Of a stretch of 64,000 nt of DNA, positions 10,316 through 21,917 are shown one piece after another. Location of the stretch: positions 102,879,200 through 102,943,199 of the forward strand of contig NC_051854.1 in NCBI RefSeq assembly GCF_905115235.1, read 5' to 3'. The first letter of the stretch is position 1. Each line of letters begins with the position of its first letter. Origin of the DNA: Hermetia illucens. Its lineage: Eukaryota > Arthropoda > Insecta > Diptera > Stratiomyidae. The translations under genes and the position numbers were made by a program. The notes under the pieces were generated by a model, which saw only the letters and a program-made list of their open reading frames with translations, made no database searches and was not told the DNA's origin.

Positions 10316-12119
10316 GCCGCTACATGTTAGAGGGGAGTAACAGAATATGGTCTTCAAATTAAGGGGCGTAATTACTACTTTTCATAACTATAACAATTTT
10401 CCATATCAGTTGATCAGGAAACGAGGATCCAAAATGAAGGCCCCATGAAGTGTAACTGGTTAGTGATCTTTAGTGTTGAAATTATACGCGGTCTCGAATG
10501 TATGGATTAAAAAAGCAGATTGTTTTTAGTTAGGGGCAATCCCGGAATATTTAATTGCATATATCGGTATTTGGGTAGCCAGTCACTTTCTTCCCCAGTG
10601 CTTACAATCTAAATCAAAAAAGTCCTAGCCTGTATTTTTATTTGACATGCTTGAATTGCTTAGAATTGCATAAGGAATCGCGTGACATACAGTTTGTCCG
10701 GTAGTTTCTTATTTTTCAAAATTCTTAGTTCCGCTCAAACTAAATGGAAGGTGAGTGAATCTAGTTCGTATGCCATCAAACCAGGCCTAGTCATAAATCA
10801 GTATTGGAAATCGCCAGAACGTGGAATTTACGACAGTTATTCTAATAGTAATTGTCAACAACTTTTTTCGTAATAGATAGAATGGTCCTGAGTCCTCCAT
10901 CTTGATTGCGGACCGCACTAAAAGCAACTTACCCACTTCCTCATAGTGCGCAGACCACTCTTTTTGGGCGAATACCCAACTTTTTCCAAATTGTTTGCTA
11001 GCAGCTTCGTCGTGAAGGCAGAGGCAACTCATGCTGCCTCAACCCCAGCTATTAGACACGTTAATTTAAGGAGCATCTTACTTGTAACGCACGGACAACT
11101 ATTTTTGGCCCAACATCTAACTTTTTCAAACAATTTTAGTAACTTTATAACTTGAATGAACACATTTATATAAAAGCATAAACACTATTAAGACACGAGC
11201 TATTTACCGCCGGTTCACGTAAATTCAAACTCTGCACGCGCAAAATACTCTTGCATACATTTTAATATTTTTTTCACTTCTTGCATTCCAATGACTATTC
11301 TATGTAGTTCTACTTAGACAAAAATAATTTTGGAGTGCTTGGTGGGATTACGATCATACTGGGTCGAATATGTGGACCAAAATTCACAAATATCACGTCG
11401 GATTCTGGTGAAAAGAACTACCATCTTTATAAAATTAAAATCCATACTACACTGATTAAACTTCAAAAAAAATTTTCGGGTTGTAATTTGACATCTATTT
11501 GGTCAAGGCAACTTTAAATAGTACACTTCCGACCCTATAACCTTCTATTTAGTCCTTTTCATTTGCGAAAAAAATCGAAACCTCGCTTCGTTGAAAATTG
11601 TCTCTAATTTAGTACTGTAGTACCGAATTACGTTGAGTATTCTCATAGAGTAATTTAATATCTCAGAGAAGCATCTACAACATTACGTTTGGTCTTCCAA
11701 TTCGGCTGAGTATCTCTGCTCACCCTTTGATAATCACATCTTTAAATATGCCACATATTGACTGTATGTGTCTTATCAGCATATAACTAAAAATAAAGTA
11801 GTGAGATTAAACCATAGGAAAAAAACATTGAATTGGAAACCTAGTCAAAGAAAGTGTTTTATCTCGCCGAGTTTTTTTGGTGCACCAGCAAGTACATACC
11901 TAAATTTGAACTCTTATCTGCAAATTCCTTATTTATCTAGAAAAATTGTAATATACGAAAACACAATTAATCATGTGTTCCTTATTGAACAATATTTAAT
12001 TTACTTGAGTGTTTGAATATGGGTATATTGACAATCAACCTGGCTATCTCGCACGAACTATCCAATTGTTTTTTAAAGTATACCAAAACTACTATTAATT
12101 AACATAATAACTGTGGGAA
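10316..12119. other. AT-rich spacer, nothing recognised
   Basis: I see no gene. A weak internal duplication (near 10950-11000 and 11090-11140, sharing ACTTTTTCCAAATTG-like sequence) is the only structure noticed. Confidence 0.4.
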
Positions 12120-12627
12120 CTCTAACCATCTCCTATAGGGACACGGTTCGAAAGTGACCCGCTCTCTTTTAAATGGAAAGAGATCGCAATAGAATGTATT
12201 TTGAGACCTAGATTTTGTAGAGATGCATTACTGTGATGTTTTTCAAGTTCATCGGTTCGATAGATTCTGAGAACGAAATCTGCTTCACTTTTTGGGGTAC
12301 ACATTTTGAGTCCTAACTCCCCTGTAAAAAATATAATAATAAGAAAGAAGGTAATTTTCGAAAAGCACTAACTAAGCCCTTTCGTTTGATATCCTACATG
12401 ACCATATTCTGTGAAGAAAAAAATGCTCCCCTCTTCGCATATATGGGGCGCCCCCCTTAAACCCAATGGTGCCACTCGTTGCACGCGTAGCAGTTCACAG
12501 ACCATATATTCTCACCAAATTTCGTGATGTTAGGTCCGGCCGTTTCGGAGTGAACCTCGTCTGACCGACGGACAGACAGACATTGAACCGAGTTTAGTAA
12601 GCTTTGTTTCACACACTCAAACCTTAG
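12120..12627 (+). repeat. Hairpin repeat, tail-half copy
   Basis: This has the family signature from TTTTGAGACCTAGATTT through TTTCGTTTGATATCC, CTTCGCATATATGGGG, CACCAAATTTCG and GACAGACAGACATTGAACCG to a damaged terminal hairpin ending CAAACCTTAG. The head is missing. A LINE family 1 copy starts about 35 bp downstream. Confidence 0.72.
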
Positions 12628-12661
12628 AAAAAACCTACATACCTTACCTACATGCAATATG

Positions 12662-14491
12662 TTCTTGAAAAGAAACGCCTCTCTACCACAAATTTCTCGA
12701 CGATAAAACACCGGCCAATTGGCAAATTTATAAGAATGCCAACCGGGAAGCAAAGAAAGCGGTCGCTGTCACCCGAGCGAACCATTTCAAAAATCTTTAC
12801 GATAAACTGGACACTCGGGATGGCGAGAGGGATCTGTATCGACTTGCTAAAAGCCGTAATGAACGCACACAAGATATCGAACACTTCTGTTGCGTCAATG
12901 ACAAGAACGATACTTTGCTTACCAACCGTCGAGCCGCAACGGATAGATGGCGACAATACTTCGAGCAGATTTCAACTGAAGAATTTGCTCATCCTCCACT
13001 TCCACAATGATTGCCGAAATTTGGAGCAGTTCCACCAGTCAGCGCAACTGAAGTCGAGAAGGCAATAAAACAAATGAAATCGGGGAAAGCAACAGGACCT
13101 GACGACACCGCATCTGAGCTCTGGAAAGCGAAGAGCTGGGACCCAACACTGTGGCTCAGTGAATTCTTTAACCGAGTTATTCAGGAAGGAAGAACACCAT
13201 TTGACTGGTAAGAAAGTACCATTGTTCCAGTATGGGAAAAGAAAGGTAGTCCAACAGAATGTTCAAATTACCGTCCGATCCGGTTACTTTCTCATACCGT
13301 GAAGATTTTTGAACGCATTCTTGACAACCGTATTCGCGAAATCGTTGAAATAACCGTGAATCAAGCCGGATTTGTCAAGAACTGCGGAACTACTGACGCA
13401 ATACACGCTGCGCGGTTACTCATGGAGAAACACCGTGAGAAGCATCGTCCTCTTTACATTGCCTTTCTGGATCTAGACAAAGCGTTTGATCGTGTACCAC
13501 ACGAACTCATCTGGTATGCTTTACGACAACACTTCGTGCCAGAAGAACTCGTGCCCTGGGTTCAATTGCTCTACCACGATCCGAAAAGTAAAGTTCGAAG
13601 TATGGCGGGTGTATCAAAACCGCTTCGTGTCTCTGTTGGTGTTCATCAAGGAAGTGCCCTCTCACCACTCCTCTTTGTTCTTGTTATAGACACCGTCACA
13701 CGGGATATCCAACGTCCAGCGCCCTACACACTGCTTTATGCAGATGATCTTTTCCTAGCATCTGATAGCAAAAATGATCTCGAGCAACTTGTTCAAAAAT
13801 GGAATGATCGCCTCATGCAACACGGTCTCAGATTGAATTTAAACAAAACTGAATTTTTGACGACCCATCCCCATGAAACAGGCACAATCACTGTCAGCGG
13901 CAGTGATTTGCCCAGAACTGAGCGATTTAAATACCTCGGGTCAACGCTATCAGCCAATGGAGAACTGCGTTATGAAATTGCTTCACGCATTAACGCAACC
14001 TGGATGAAGTGGCGTTCCACAACTGGTGTTCTTTGTGATCGACGTATCAACGAACGCCTCAAATCTAAAATTTACCGCAATGTCGTCCGTCCAGTCGCTC
14101 TCGATGGTTCTGAGTGTTGGCCGACTATAAAAGACAATGAACGGCGTGGCGTCTTGCGGTAATGGAAACGAAGATGTTACGTTGGACTATTGGCGTCACA
14201 CGTTTAGATCACATCTGAAATGAGGATATCCGCGATCGTTATGGGGTTGCACCGATCGTGGAAAAGTTGCGAGAGAGGCGTCTTCGATGGTATGGTCACG
14301 CAATTCGTGCAAACGAGAATTCACTTGCCAAGATTGGTCTAAACATCGAAGTCAATGGTAAACGACCAAAAGGCAGACCTAAACAACGGTGGCTTGATAC
14401 GCTAGATGGAGATTTGAATTGGCGAATGGCGAAGCCGATCACGACGAGCCGACCCCGTTTGTGAACGGGACAAAGGCTGAAGAAAAAGAAG
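12662..14491 (+). mobile_element. LINE family 1 (RTE clade), truncated copy
   Basis: The long frame 13299-14162 contains the RT core. In order: MKIFERILDNRI, NQAGFVKNCGTTDAIH, FLDLDKAFDRVPHELIW, VGVHQGSALSPLLFVLV, LLYADDLFLA (catalytic ADD box intact), LNLNKTEFLTT and FKYLGSTLSANG. Upstream, 13011-13211 carries SGKATGPDDTASELWKAKSW. Downstream, 14258-14464 carries [19 protein letters not shown] and [18 protein letters not shown]. The 5' end lacks the endonuclease. I count about five breaks, including a stop after FDW and a deletion after DGDLN. The tail is GAAGAAAAAGAAG. The [19 protein letters not shown]-terminus is typical of RTE proteins. Confidence 0.93.
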
Positions 14492-14499
14492 ATTTATTT

Positions 14500-15238
14500 T
14501 TAATAAATTGCGGCAGATTTTGCTCCTACACATGCTTTTTCCAACTTTTTTTGATCGGCTGAGACATAATCTTTCGGCGGCGGAGACATAATCTTTCAAG
14601 TCAAAAAGTTCTTGTCCACATTTCATGCAAGGCGACAACACATCCGTACAGTAATGTTCGTTTCAGTTTTAAATTAGGAAATGTTTTAAGCTTTTTTAAG
14701 TGGCGAAAAGTAGTCAGACTATCTACTAACATTCTCATCTCAACTATCCACTATTATAACCGTCAGTTGACGTCCTAATATTTGGTGATCCCAAGGCACA
14801 CAGATATCATCATCACATCCGGAAGGCTGTCCGAAGTGAGATTGCCCTCTAAGTAATCTCGAAATGTGAAAACGGTAAACGATAACGCTGCTTAATCTTC
14901 AGTCTTCATACTTCAAGCATGGTCCCTTTTTCAGAGTAAGCAAGCAATTCCTTTTAGTCTTGAAATATAAAATATTGCAATGAGAGAGAAGTGAATTTCG
15001 AAGCATTAATGAATCAAAATGGCTGCGGATTTAATAAGAGTGAAAGGAAAAAAATCCCAATGCGTTGAGCAATGCGTTCTCGGTAGATTGACCCCAGAAT
15101 CATGCACAGAATTCGCTTTTTTGTTAGCATATATCATTTCTCCTTCAAAATGCCTTGACAGACGCTAATACGACTTTACGTATCAATTGTATTACTTTGT
15201 TTTGGTTATTTTGCCAGAGTAATATCAGAAGCCACATT
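14500..15238. other. Spacer with a short tandem repeat
   Basis: GAGACATAATCTTTC occurs twice (14561-14575 and 14583-14597), a 22 bp unit. Nothing else recognised. Confidence 0.5.
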
Positions 15239-15249
15239 CCCCAAGTGTT

Positions 15250-16057
15250 GTGTGTGTGTGTGTGTATGGTGGGGGAGAAGCTTCAGCTTCTGAGCACTCA
15301 GGCCGTGTTGGCCCATTGTACTCGCCTCCCCCGTCTAACGGAAAATTCCGGATTCGTTAACGTATCGCAGGATTTCCGTTAGTGGATGTGATGCTACCCG
15401 TCGCAATTGATGAACATCGGCACCAAAGATCTGATGCCTGATGCGTCCATAGGCGGGGCATTCACATAGGAAATGCTCCGTGAATTCCGCTTCCTCATTA
15501 CAGGAGGGACACGTATCATCTTCGGTAATTCCTATTCTGAACATATGCCCAGCTTGTGAATTATGGCCTGTCAGAATGCCCACAATACACCTGCAAGTCC
15601 TCCTGCTTTTCGACAGGATAAACTTTGCGGTACGTATGTTCGGTTCTGGCAGGAAAAGTTTGGTGTGTTGAGCAGCATTTAGGCTCTGCCACCTGTCATT
15701 ATGGAAAACTTGTTCCCAGTTTTTGAAAACAGATTTAGCCAATGCTACTGATACTCCAATTGCTGGCTCCGGTCCCGGCATAGAGGAGATTGACCCCTCT
15801 TTCGCTAAAGCGTCCGAGATTTCATTTCCCTCTATGCCATAGTGACCAGGTACCCAGAGTAGTTCCACCGTATTGAATCTAGACATAGAGTTCAAACGGT
15901 TTCCGCATTCCTGAACGATTTTCGAGGTGATCAAAGGACTGCTCAATGCCTTCAGCGCAGCTTGACTGTCACTGCAGATTGCGGTGCGCCTGCCCTTCAA
16001 CCGCTCGTCAATCACCCAGTTTGCCCCTTAGGATCGCATAAACTTCGGCTTGAAAAA
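15250..16057 (-). mobile_element. I/R1/LOA-type LINE, 5'-truncated, with TSD
   Basis: Read on the minus strand, this is the RNase H domain and C-terminus of a LINE family 4 polyprotein. The frame 15335-16015 has TAICSDSQAALKAL (catalytic D), ELLWVPGHYGIEGNEISDALAKEGS (H and D of RNase H), then a Cys/His motif: C-SCN-, H and C in the order CPSC..EHFLCECP. The frame is open to the stop. CCCCAAGTGTT flanks it at 15239-15249 and 16058-16068, an exact 11 bp target-site duplication. The 3' tail is a (CA)n run seen as TGTGTG at 15249-15265. The RT part was lost by 5' truncation. Confidence 0.92.
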
Positions 16058-16068
16058 CCCCAAGTGTT

Positions 16069-17784
16069 ACTAACATTTAATTATTCTGTTGCTAATCTAG
16101 CCAATTTCTTTTAATTTTCACTTCACTCCATTAGCACATTTTTGGTGTTAATATTAAATCCCCATCCAAAGTATGTGGAGTGTGGGTAAAAATCAAATGA
16201 ATGTTTTATCCGAACTGAATACTCGGTTCTGCTCATCACCCTGTGGAAATATGGAATCATTCCTTATAGATACGGAAGGAACAATTAGTAAAAAACATAC
16301 TATAAATGTGCTTAAATTTTGAGAAGCTTATTATCTTCATCTGCGCTAAGGTCACGTTATCTATTTTAAGAGACATTGGGTCAACAACATACAGCGATCA
16401 TTTATTTACTCCTCCATATATCAGTCAGGCGCTGTTATTAGGTCATCGAAAAATGCATGTATTTATCACTAATAGCGACTTGGTTGCGAATTATTATATG
16501 ACTTAGTGGAGATAGCCATTGAAAAGTGAAAGTTCGCTAAGCTATCAGTGATAAATGATAATAAATGTTACTCGATAAGTTGCCGTGGAATGTGCACAAT
16601 CATAATTTACTGCTCTCCTAGCGCATATTTCGCGGCTGACCTTAAGTATTACCAAATTTCTTCGCTTGCATATTTGCAGAAAACATGAGAAATGAAATCT
16701 ATCTCGCAATAGCTACCTTGATTTCTTTAATTTCCCTTCTTATCAAAGTAATTTGAATATACATAAAAATAATGCCTGGAATTCAGTTCTGGATTCGTAG
16801 TTCCTTAGCACCCGCAGAAGTTGAGCTGTATCGTATCTTTCCATAACTACTGCGTGTATGCGCTTAATTCCAAATAAGGTGAGGAGTTAACTGGCGTTAT
16901 TAAACAGATCCTCCTATTCTGACTTTTCAAAGGCTCTACTGTCGATTTGAATGGTAAACCATATCTTTTACTCCTTTCCTTTGTCCCGTTCGATAGGTAA
17001 GTTCTTCTAGATCAGGATCCATACTTCTCTTGATAGCAAGGTTGATCCGGGTGGAGTCGAGAGGTTCTAAAAACATTAGCATATTGTAATACATAGTTTA
17101 AAAATTTACAACGTATATTGGAGATAGTTATGGGGGCGTTTAGTTAGACGCCTTGGCTTCAGCCTACCCAGAGGCAAAGTAGCTTAAAAAGCTCAACTTG
17201 CCTATATAGATCAACTCCAGGCTTGTTCAAAAAGTGAGCAACCAATGCCTTACTCCACTAAAACAGAAAGATGTTGTAGCTGGAACAACTACTAAGCACA
17301 ATTCCACCCTAAATTCAAAGGGAGTAACCAATGCTTTACTCCACAAAATAATTACGATAGTGGTCTCCGACAAACTGTGTATTTTTTTAAAATTCGTTTC
17401 TTAATTTATTTACAAAAATTGCAGCAACCGAATCTCCCCAGACGCGACACATATCACGTTTCACTCTTACGTTACGTTAGATACGTTAGATATTACGTAC
17501 GCCGTCTGGCGTGGATAAATTGGGCATATTCTATTTCGATTGTGTGTTCTATGGATGACTAAAGTTGACATTGACATTGGGCTTCCACACGAAGACGGGT
17601 ACTGTATGTTTTTTATGTGTATTGGATTATTTAACAGTAAATGAATGTAAGTTTTGGCAAGTTTTTGAATCGTCGGCTTGAATGTTCAAGCTCCACTTTA
17701 ACGAGCTATCATCAACGCGTAATACATACCCTACCATGCAAGACGCCTCGCTCGCAATTTATCCACAATATCTTCGTCTTCGTT
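16069..17784. other. Spacer with a spaced direct repeat
   Basis: Two near-identical 27 bp segments (GAGCAACCAATGCCTTACTC at 17235 and GAGTAACCAATGCTTTACTC at 17322) lie 87 bp apart. Near 17470-17510 there is a small ACGTTAGAT tandem. No gene is seen. Confidence 0.5.
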
Positions 17785-17950
17785 ACCGCTAGATGTGGTT
17801 CTTTGCCTTTGGTGGTCAACCAACACTTGGGATCATAGAATGCGACAGGTGAAACGACGCTGCGCTAAATTTTGGATTTAAAACGTTTGTTAGTGTGTTT
17901 TACGCTAGTTATAAAACGTGTTGATGCGTAAAACAGTTTCGTAGCGCAGT
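17785..17950 (-). mobile_element. LINE family 1 (RTE) internal scrap
   Basis: It aligns with the 19440-19610 stretch of the long minus-strand copy (the region coding for the conserved ECWPT and LKSKIYRNVVRPV), with many differences. It sits on the wrong side of the 3'-end piece that follows, so the two are not one collinear copy. Confidence 0.6.
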
Positions 17951-17967
17951 TTACCATTGTTTGAAAG

Positions 17968-18172
17968 CACCGATCCTTTTTCTTCAGCCGTTGTCCCGTT
18001 CCGAAGCAGGGCCGACTCGATTTGATCGGTTGCGTCATTTTACTTGATCCAAGGCCTGATCTGGATGGAGTCGCCAGGCTTTCAAATTACCATCCAGCGT
18101 ATTAATCCATCGTTGTTTCGGCTGGCCTTTTCCTATCGACTGCCAATTTCAGACCAATCTTGGCAAGTAATT
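17968..18172 (-). mobile_element. LINE family 1 (RTE) 3'-end piece, diverged
   Basis: It begins with the tail TTTTTCTTCAGCC and matches 19063-19260 (the [15 protein letters not shown] coding end), with about one difference in five by eye. It is an old 5'-truncated insertion. Confidence 0.8.
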
Positions 18173-18235
18173 TTTTTTTTTCGCAGCGCATGTGGGGTTT
18201 CATAAAAAGGCTCCATTAGTACTTTTTGAAACTGA

Positions 18236-18640
18236 TTCTTTTTCCGACACTGGGTAAAAAATTAGGGAGTGAGAGCTAAAAATATGTAGCCCAAAAAGTG
18301 TAACACGTCTCATTCTCGGAACCTGTCGAACCGAAAAATCTGCAAGAATTCACAATGAAGCCTATATACGAATTCTAGGCCTCAAAATACATCCCTTTCC
18401 GACATCTGCTCAAATAAAGTTAATAATGGCATATTAACATATTTTACAAATTTATCCGAAAACCCCCCTTCATCCTAGGAGTTCAAAATTTGGTATCAGT
18501 AGAAGTAATAATACTAGACACAATTGTGAAGAGCTCGATGGCAATCCAACTACTACTACTAACAAAGTTATAAAAGGTCCAAGTTTTGTAGTTCATGTGA
18601 ATTCAGTGCATTCAAGGACATGTATGACGTCATTGTCATA
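18236..18640 (-). repeat. Hairpin repeat piece in reverse
   Basis: Reverse-complemented it shows TGACGTCAT, the CTATAAC/TTGTTAGTAGTAG block, CTCCTAGGATGAA followed by a G-run, and GAGCAGATGTCGGAAAGGGATGTA. This is the middle of the long copy at 7266. Both ends are eroded. Confidence 0.55.
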
Positions 18641-19040
18641 TAAATTGGAGTTAAATGAACGTGGACTTCACGGGTGCATTTTAATTTTCCTTTTTTGGCT
18701 TTTTTTATAATAGTTATTTGTATATCAGACTTATATATCCAGACATATGCATATTTAAGTTTAAATATATTTTGTGGGTATGTCGGTACCAACGGTATCT
18801 ATCCAATTTACGCACTTATGGATAAACATATGTATGCTTTGGCGCATGGAATAAAGTGGAAATATTCAAATGCGATGCTGTACGCATCAGGATGGGGTAA
18901 TAGTCAATGTTTTCTTGTTAAGGATGAGCATAATATTTATGTATGTCTTCAATATATACACATATACAATATATATTCCATACCTACACATAGTTTTGTC
19001 AATATATGAATTTGAACTTTTGGCTATGTAAGAAAAACGT
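18641..19040. other. AT-rich spacer
   Basis: There are TATATA-type microsatellite patches near 18950-19005. I see no gene. Confidence 0.4.
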
Positions 19041-19054
19041 CAATAGGATGAACA

Positions 19055-21240
19055 CTTCTTCTTTTTCTTCAGCCTTTGTCCCGTTCACAAGCGGGGTCGG
19101 CTCGTCGTGATCGGCTTCGCCATTTGGCTCTATTGAATGCCTGATCTGGGTGCAATCTCGACGCTTTCAAATCCCCATCCAGCGTATCAAGCCACCGTTG
19201 CTTAGGTCTGCCTTTTGGTCGTTTACCATCGACTTCGATGTTCAGACCAATCTTGGCAAGTGAATTCTCGTTTGCACGAATTGCGTGACCATACCATTGA
19301 AAACGCCTCTCTCGCAACTTTTCCACGATCGGTGCAACCCCATAACGATCGCGGATATCCTCATTTCGGATGTGATCTAAACGTGTGACGCCACTAGTCC
19401 AACGTAGCATCTTCGTCTCCATTACCGCAAGACGCCGTTCATTGTCTCGTATGGTCGGCCAACACTCAGAACCATAGAGAGCGACTGGACGGACGACATT
19501 GAGGTAAATTTTAGATTTGATACGTTCGTTGATACGTTGATGACAAAGGACACCAGTTGTGGAACGCCACTTCATCCAGGTTGCGTTAATGCGTGAAGCA
19601 ATTTCATAACGCAGTTCTCCATTGGCTGATAGAATTGACCCGAGGTATTTAAATCGCTCAGTTCTGGGCAGATCACTGTCGCTGACAGTGATTGTGTCTG
19701 TTTCATGGGGATCGGTCGTCAAAAATTCAGTTTTGTTTAAATTCAATCTGAGACCGTGTTGCATGAGGCGATCATTCCATTTTTGAACAAGTTGCTCGAG
19801 ATCATTTTTGCTATCAGATGCTAGGAAAACATCATCTGCATAAAGCAGTGTGTAGGGCGCTGGACGTTGGATATCCCGTGTGACGGTGTCCATAACAAGG
19901 ACAAAGAGGAGTGGTGAGAGGGCACTTCCTTGATGAACACCAACAGAGACATGAAGCGGTTTTGATACACCCGCCATACTTCGAACTTTACTTTTCGGAT
20001 CGTGGTAGAGCAATTGAACCCAGCACACGAGTTCTTCTGGCACGAAGTGTTGTCGTAAAGCATACCAGATGAGTTCGTGTGGTACACGGTCAAGCGCTTT
20101 CTCTAGATCCAGAAAGGCACTGTAAAGAGGGCGATGCTTTTCACGGTGTTTCTCCATGAGTAACAGCGCAGCGTGTATCGCGTCAGTAGTTCCGCAGTTC
20201 TTGACAAATCCGGCTTGATTCACGGTTATTTCAACGATTCCGCAAATACGGTTGTCAAGAATGCATTCAAAAATCTTCATGGTATGGGAAAGTAACCGGA
20301 TCGGACGGTAATTTGAACATTCTGCTGGGCTACCTTTCTTTTTCCATATTGGAACAGTGGTACTTTCTTGCCAGTCAAATGGTGTTCTTCCTTCCTGAAT
20401 AACCCGGTTGAAGAATTCACTGAGCCACAGTGTTCGCTTTCCAGACCTCAGATGCGATGTCGTCAGGTCCTGTTGCTTTCCCCGATTTCATTTGTTTTAT
20501 TGCCTCCTCGACTTCAGTTGCGCTGACTAGTGGAACTGATCCAAATGTCGGCAATGATTGTGGAAGTGGAGGATGAGCAAATTCTTCAGTTGAAATCTGC
20601 TCGAAGTATTCTCGCCATCTATCCGTTGCGGCTCGACGGTTGGTAAGCAAAATACGGTTCTTGTCATTAACACAACAGAAGTGTTCGATATCCTGTGTGC
20701 GTTCATCACGGCTTTTAGCAAGTCGATACAGATCTCTCTCGCCATCCCGAGTGTCCAGTTTATCGTAAAGATTTTTGAAATGGTTCGCTCGGGTGACAGG
20801 GACCGCTTTCTTTGCTTCCCGGTTGGCATTCTTATAAATTTGCCAATTAGCAGGCGTTTTATCGTCGAGAAATTTGTGGTAGAGGCATTTCTTTTCACGG
20901 ACCTTCATTTCAACATCATCATTCCAAAGCCAAGTATCTCGGTTGATGTACCGCTTACCCGGCTTGGTGACCCCGAGGGTTGCAGAGGCCGCTTTGTGGA
21001 TCGTGTCTTTCATTTGGTTCCATGATTCTTCCACATTCGTAATGGCTGGCAATCGTATGAGTGAGACCGTTTCTTCTTTCTTCTCACCAAATCGCCACCA
21101 TTTAATGCGCCGCGGGCCAGTGCGTTCCTCACGCTGTTTTATCAGTGGCTTAATTCGCAGGACGACAATCAACGATGAACACAAAACTTTATACCCGAAG
21201 CGTCCAGGTCCAAGTATTCCAATGTGTTTTTTTGTGGACC
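19055..21240 (-). mobile_element. LINE family 1 (RTE clade), longest and best copy
   Basis: Two long frames make up most of the protein. 20417-21277 carries the end of the endonuclease and the linker: GPRRIKWWRF, WLWNDDVEMKVREKKCLYHKFL, LYDKLDTRDGERDLYRLAKSRD, RWREYFEQISTEEF and SGKATGPDDIASE. 19069-20280 carries RT and C-terminus: [73 protein letters not shown] and [10 protein letters not shown] to a stop. A deletion of about 16 bp against the 12662 copy, after SEVWKA, splits the two; I see no other clear break. Most of the endonuclease is missing. The 3' tail is AAGAAAAAGAAGAAG. The frame openness suggests a young copy. Confidence 0.95.
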
Positions 21241-21249
21241 CGTAAATTC

Positions 21250-21751
21250 CTCGCCTATACCAATAAATCAGCAACAATTAAGGATTTTGATAACGTTATT
21301 GGAAGTGTTGCTATAATTGAATCCGATTTCTTCCGAAATAGAAATTGAAATTCTTAGCTTATTTTACGCTTACGAATACAACTCTACGTCTTCTCCCAGA
21401 TTGTAAGATGCACAAACTTTTTGCATTGTCGAACATATTCACTATCAGACTGCTCTTGCGTAACTCTATCGAAACAAATCCGCATCACATAACTTAGTTA
21501 ATTCCGTAACCTTTCTTGCTATAACAAAATTTTAGTGGCAGTCTCATGCGGATTGTCGAGTTGCTTCGATCAGTGAATTATAATCACCAATCTGGGAAGA
21601 GCGTTATCAGAAAAGATTATAAATATCAGTTGATGGTTGAACATAAAAACATACATTTCAAAAAAGTGATACTGTCGTGCATTTTTCTTTTCGGGACATT
21701 TTCAAAGTGATTTGAAGGTTGCGGTGTTAGAGAATTGAAAGGCTAACAATC
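21250..21751 (+). promoter_or_regulatory. GlyS upstream region with TATA- and Inr-like motifs
   Basis: ATTATAAATAT (about 21617-21627) and an overlapping TCAGTT (about 21627-21632) are TATA-like and Inr-like, but they are too close together to work as one classical pair. No other motif stands out. It is the natural place for the GlyS promoter, because the LINE ends just upstream. Confidence 0.3.
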
Positions 21752-21847
21752 ATGTCGGCTATAGAGTCCGTTAGGAAAGAACTAAATAATATCCAAATTA
21801 ATAAGAAAACTCGCAATTGGTTACATCGTGGGAAATCTGATAATGAT
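21752..21847 (+). CDS. Candidate alternative first coding exon of GlyS
   Basis: ATG at 21752 opens MSAIESVRKELNNIQINKKT and continues to ..HRGKSDND. If spliced at the weak donor GAT|GTGAAA (21848) to the acceptor before 21918, it joins in frame with the GlyS ORF through a 70 bp intron. Without that splice it is a short upstream ORF ending TGA at about 21876. It resembles no glycogen synthase N-terminus I know, so a uORF or 5' UTR is equally likely. Confidence 0.25.
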
Positions 21848-21917
21848 GTGAAATTTCAACCTGAATTCTCTGTGTTCTGAGTGGTAAAATGTTTTTTTCT
21901 CTTTCCCTAATTAATAG

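Noticed and set aside
10950-11140. Tandem duplication
   Set aside because: The two segments share only short AT-rich words; too weak to call beyond a note.
13299-14162. Reverse-transcriptase frames as host genes
   Set aside because: All RT frames here belong to repeated LINE copies with tails, truncations or target duplications.
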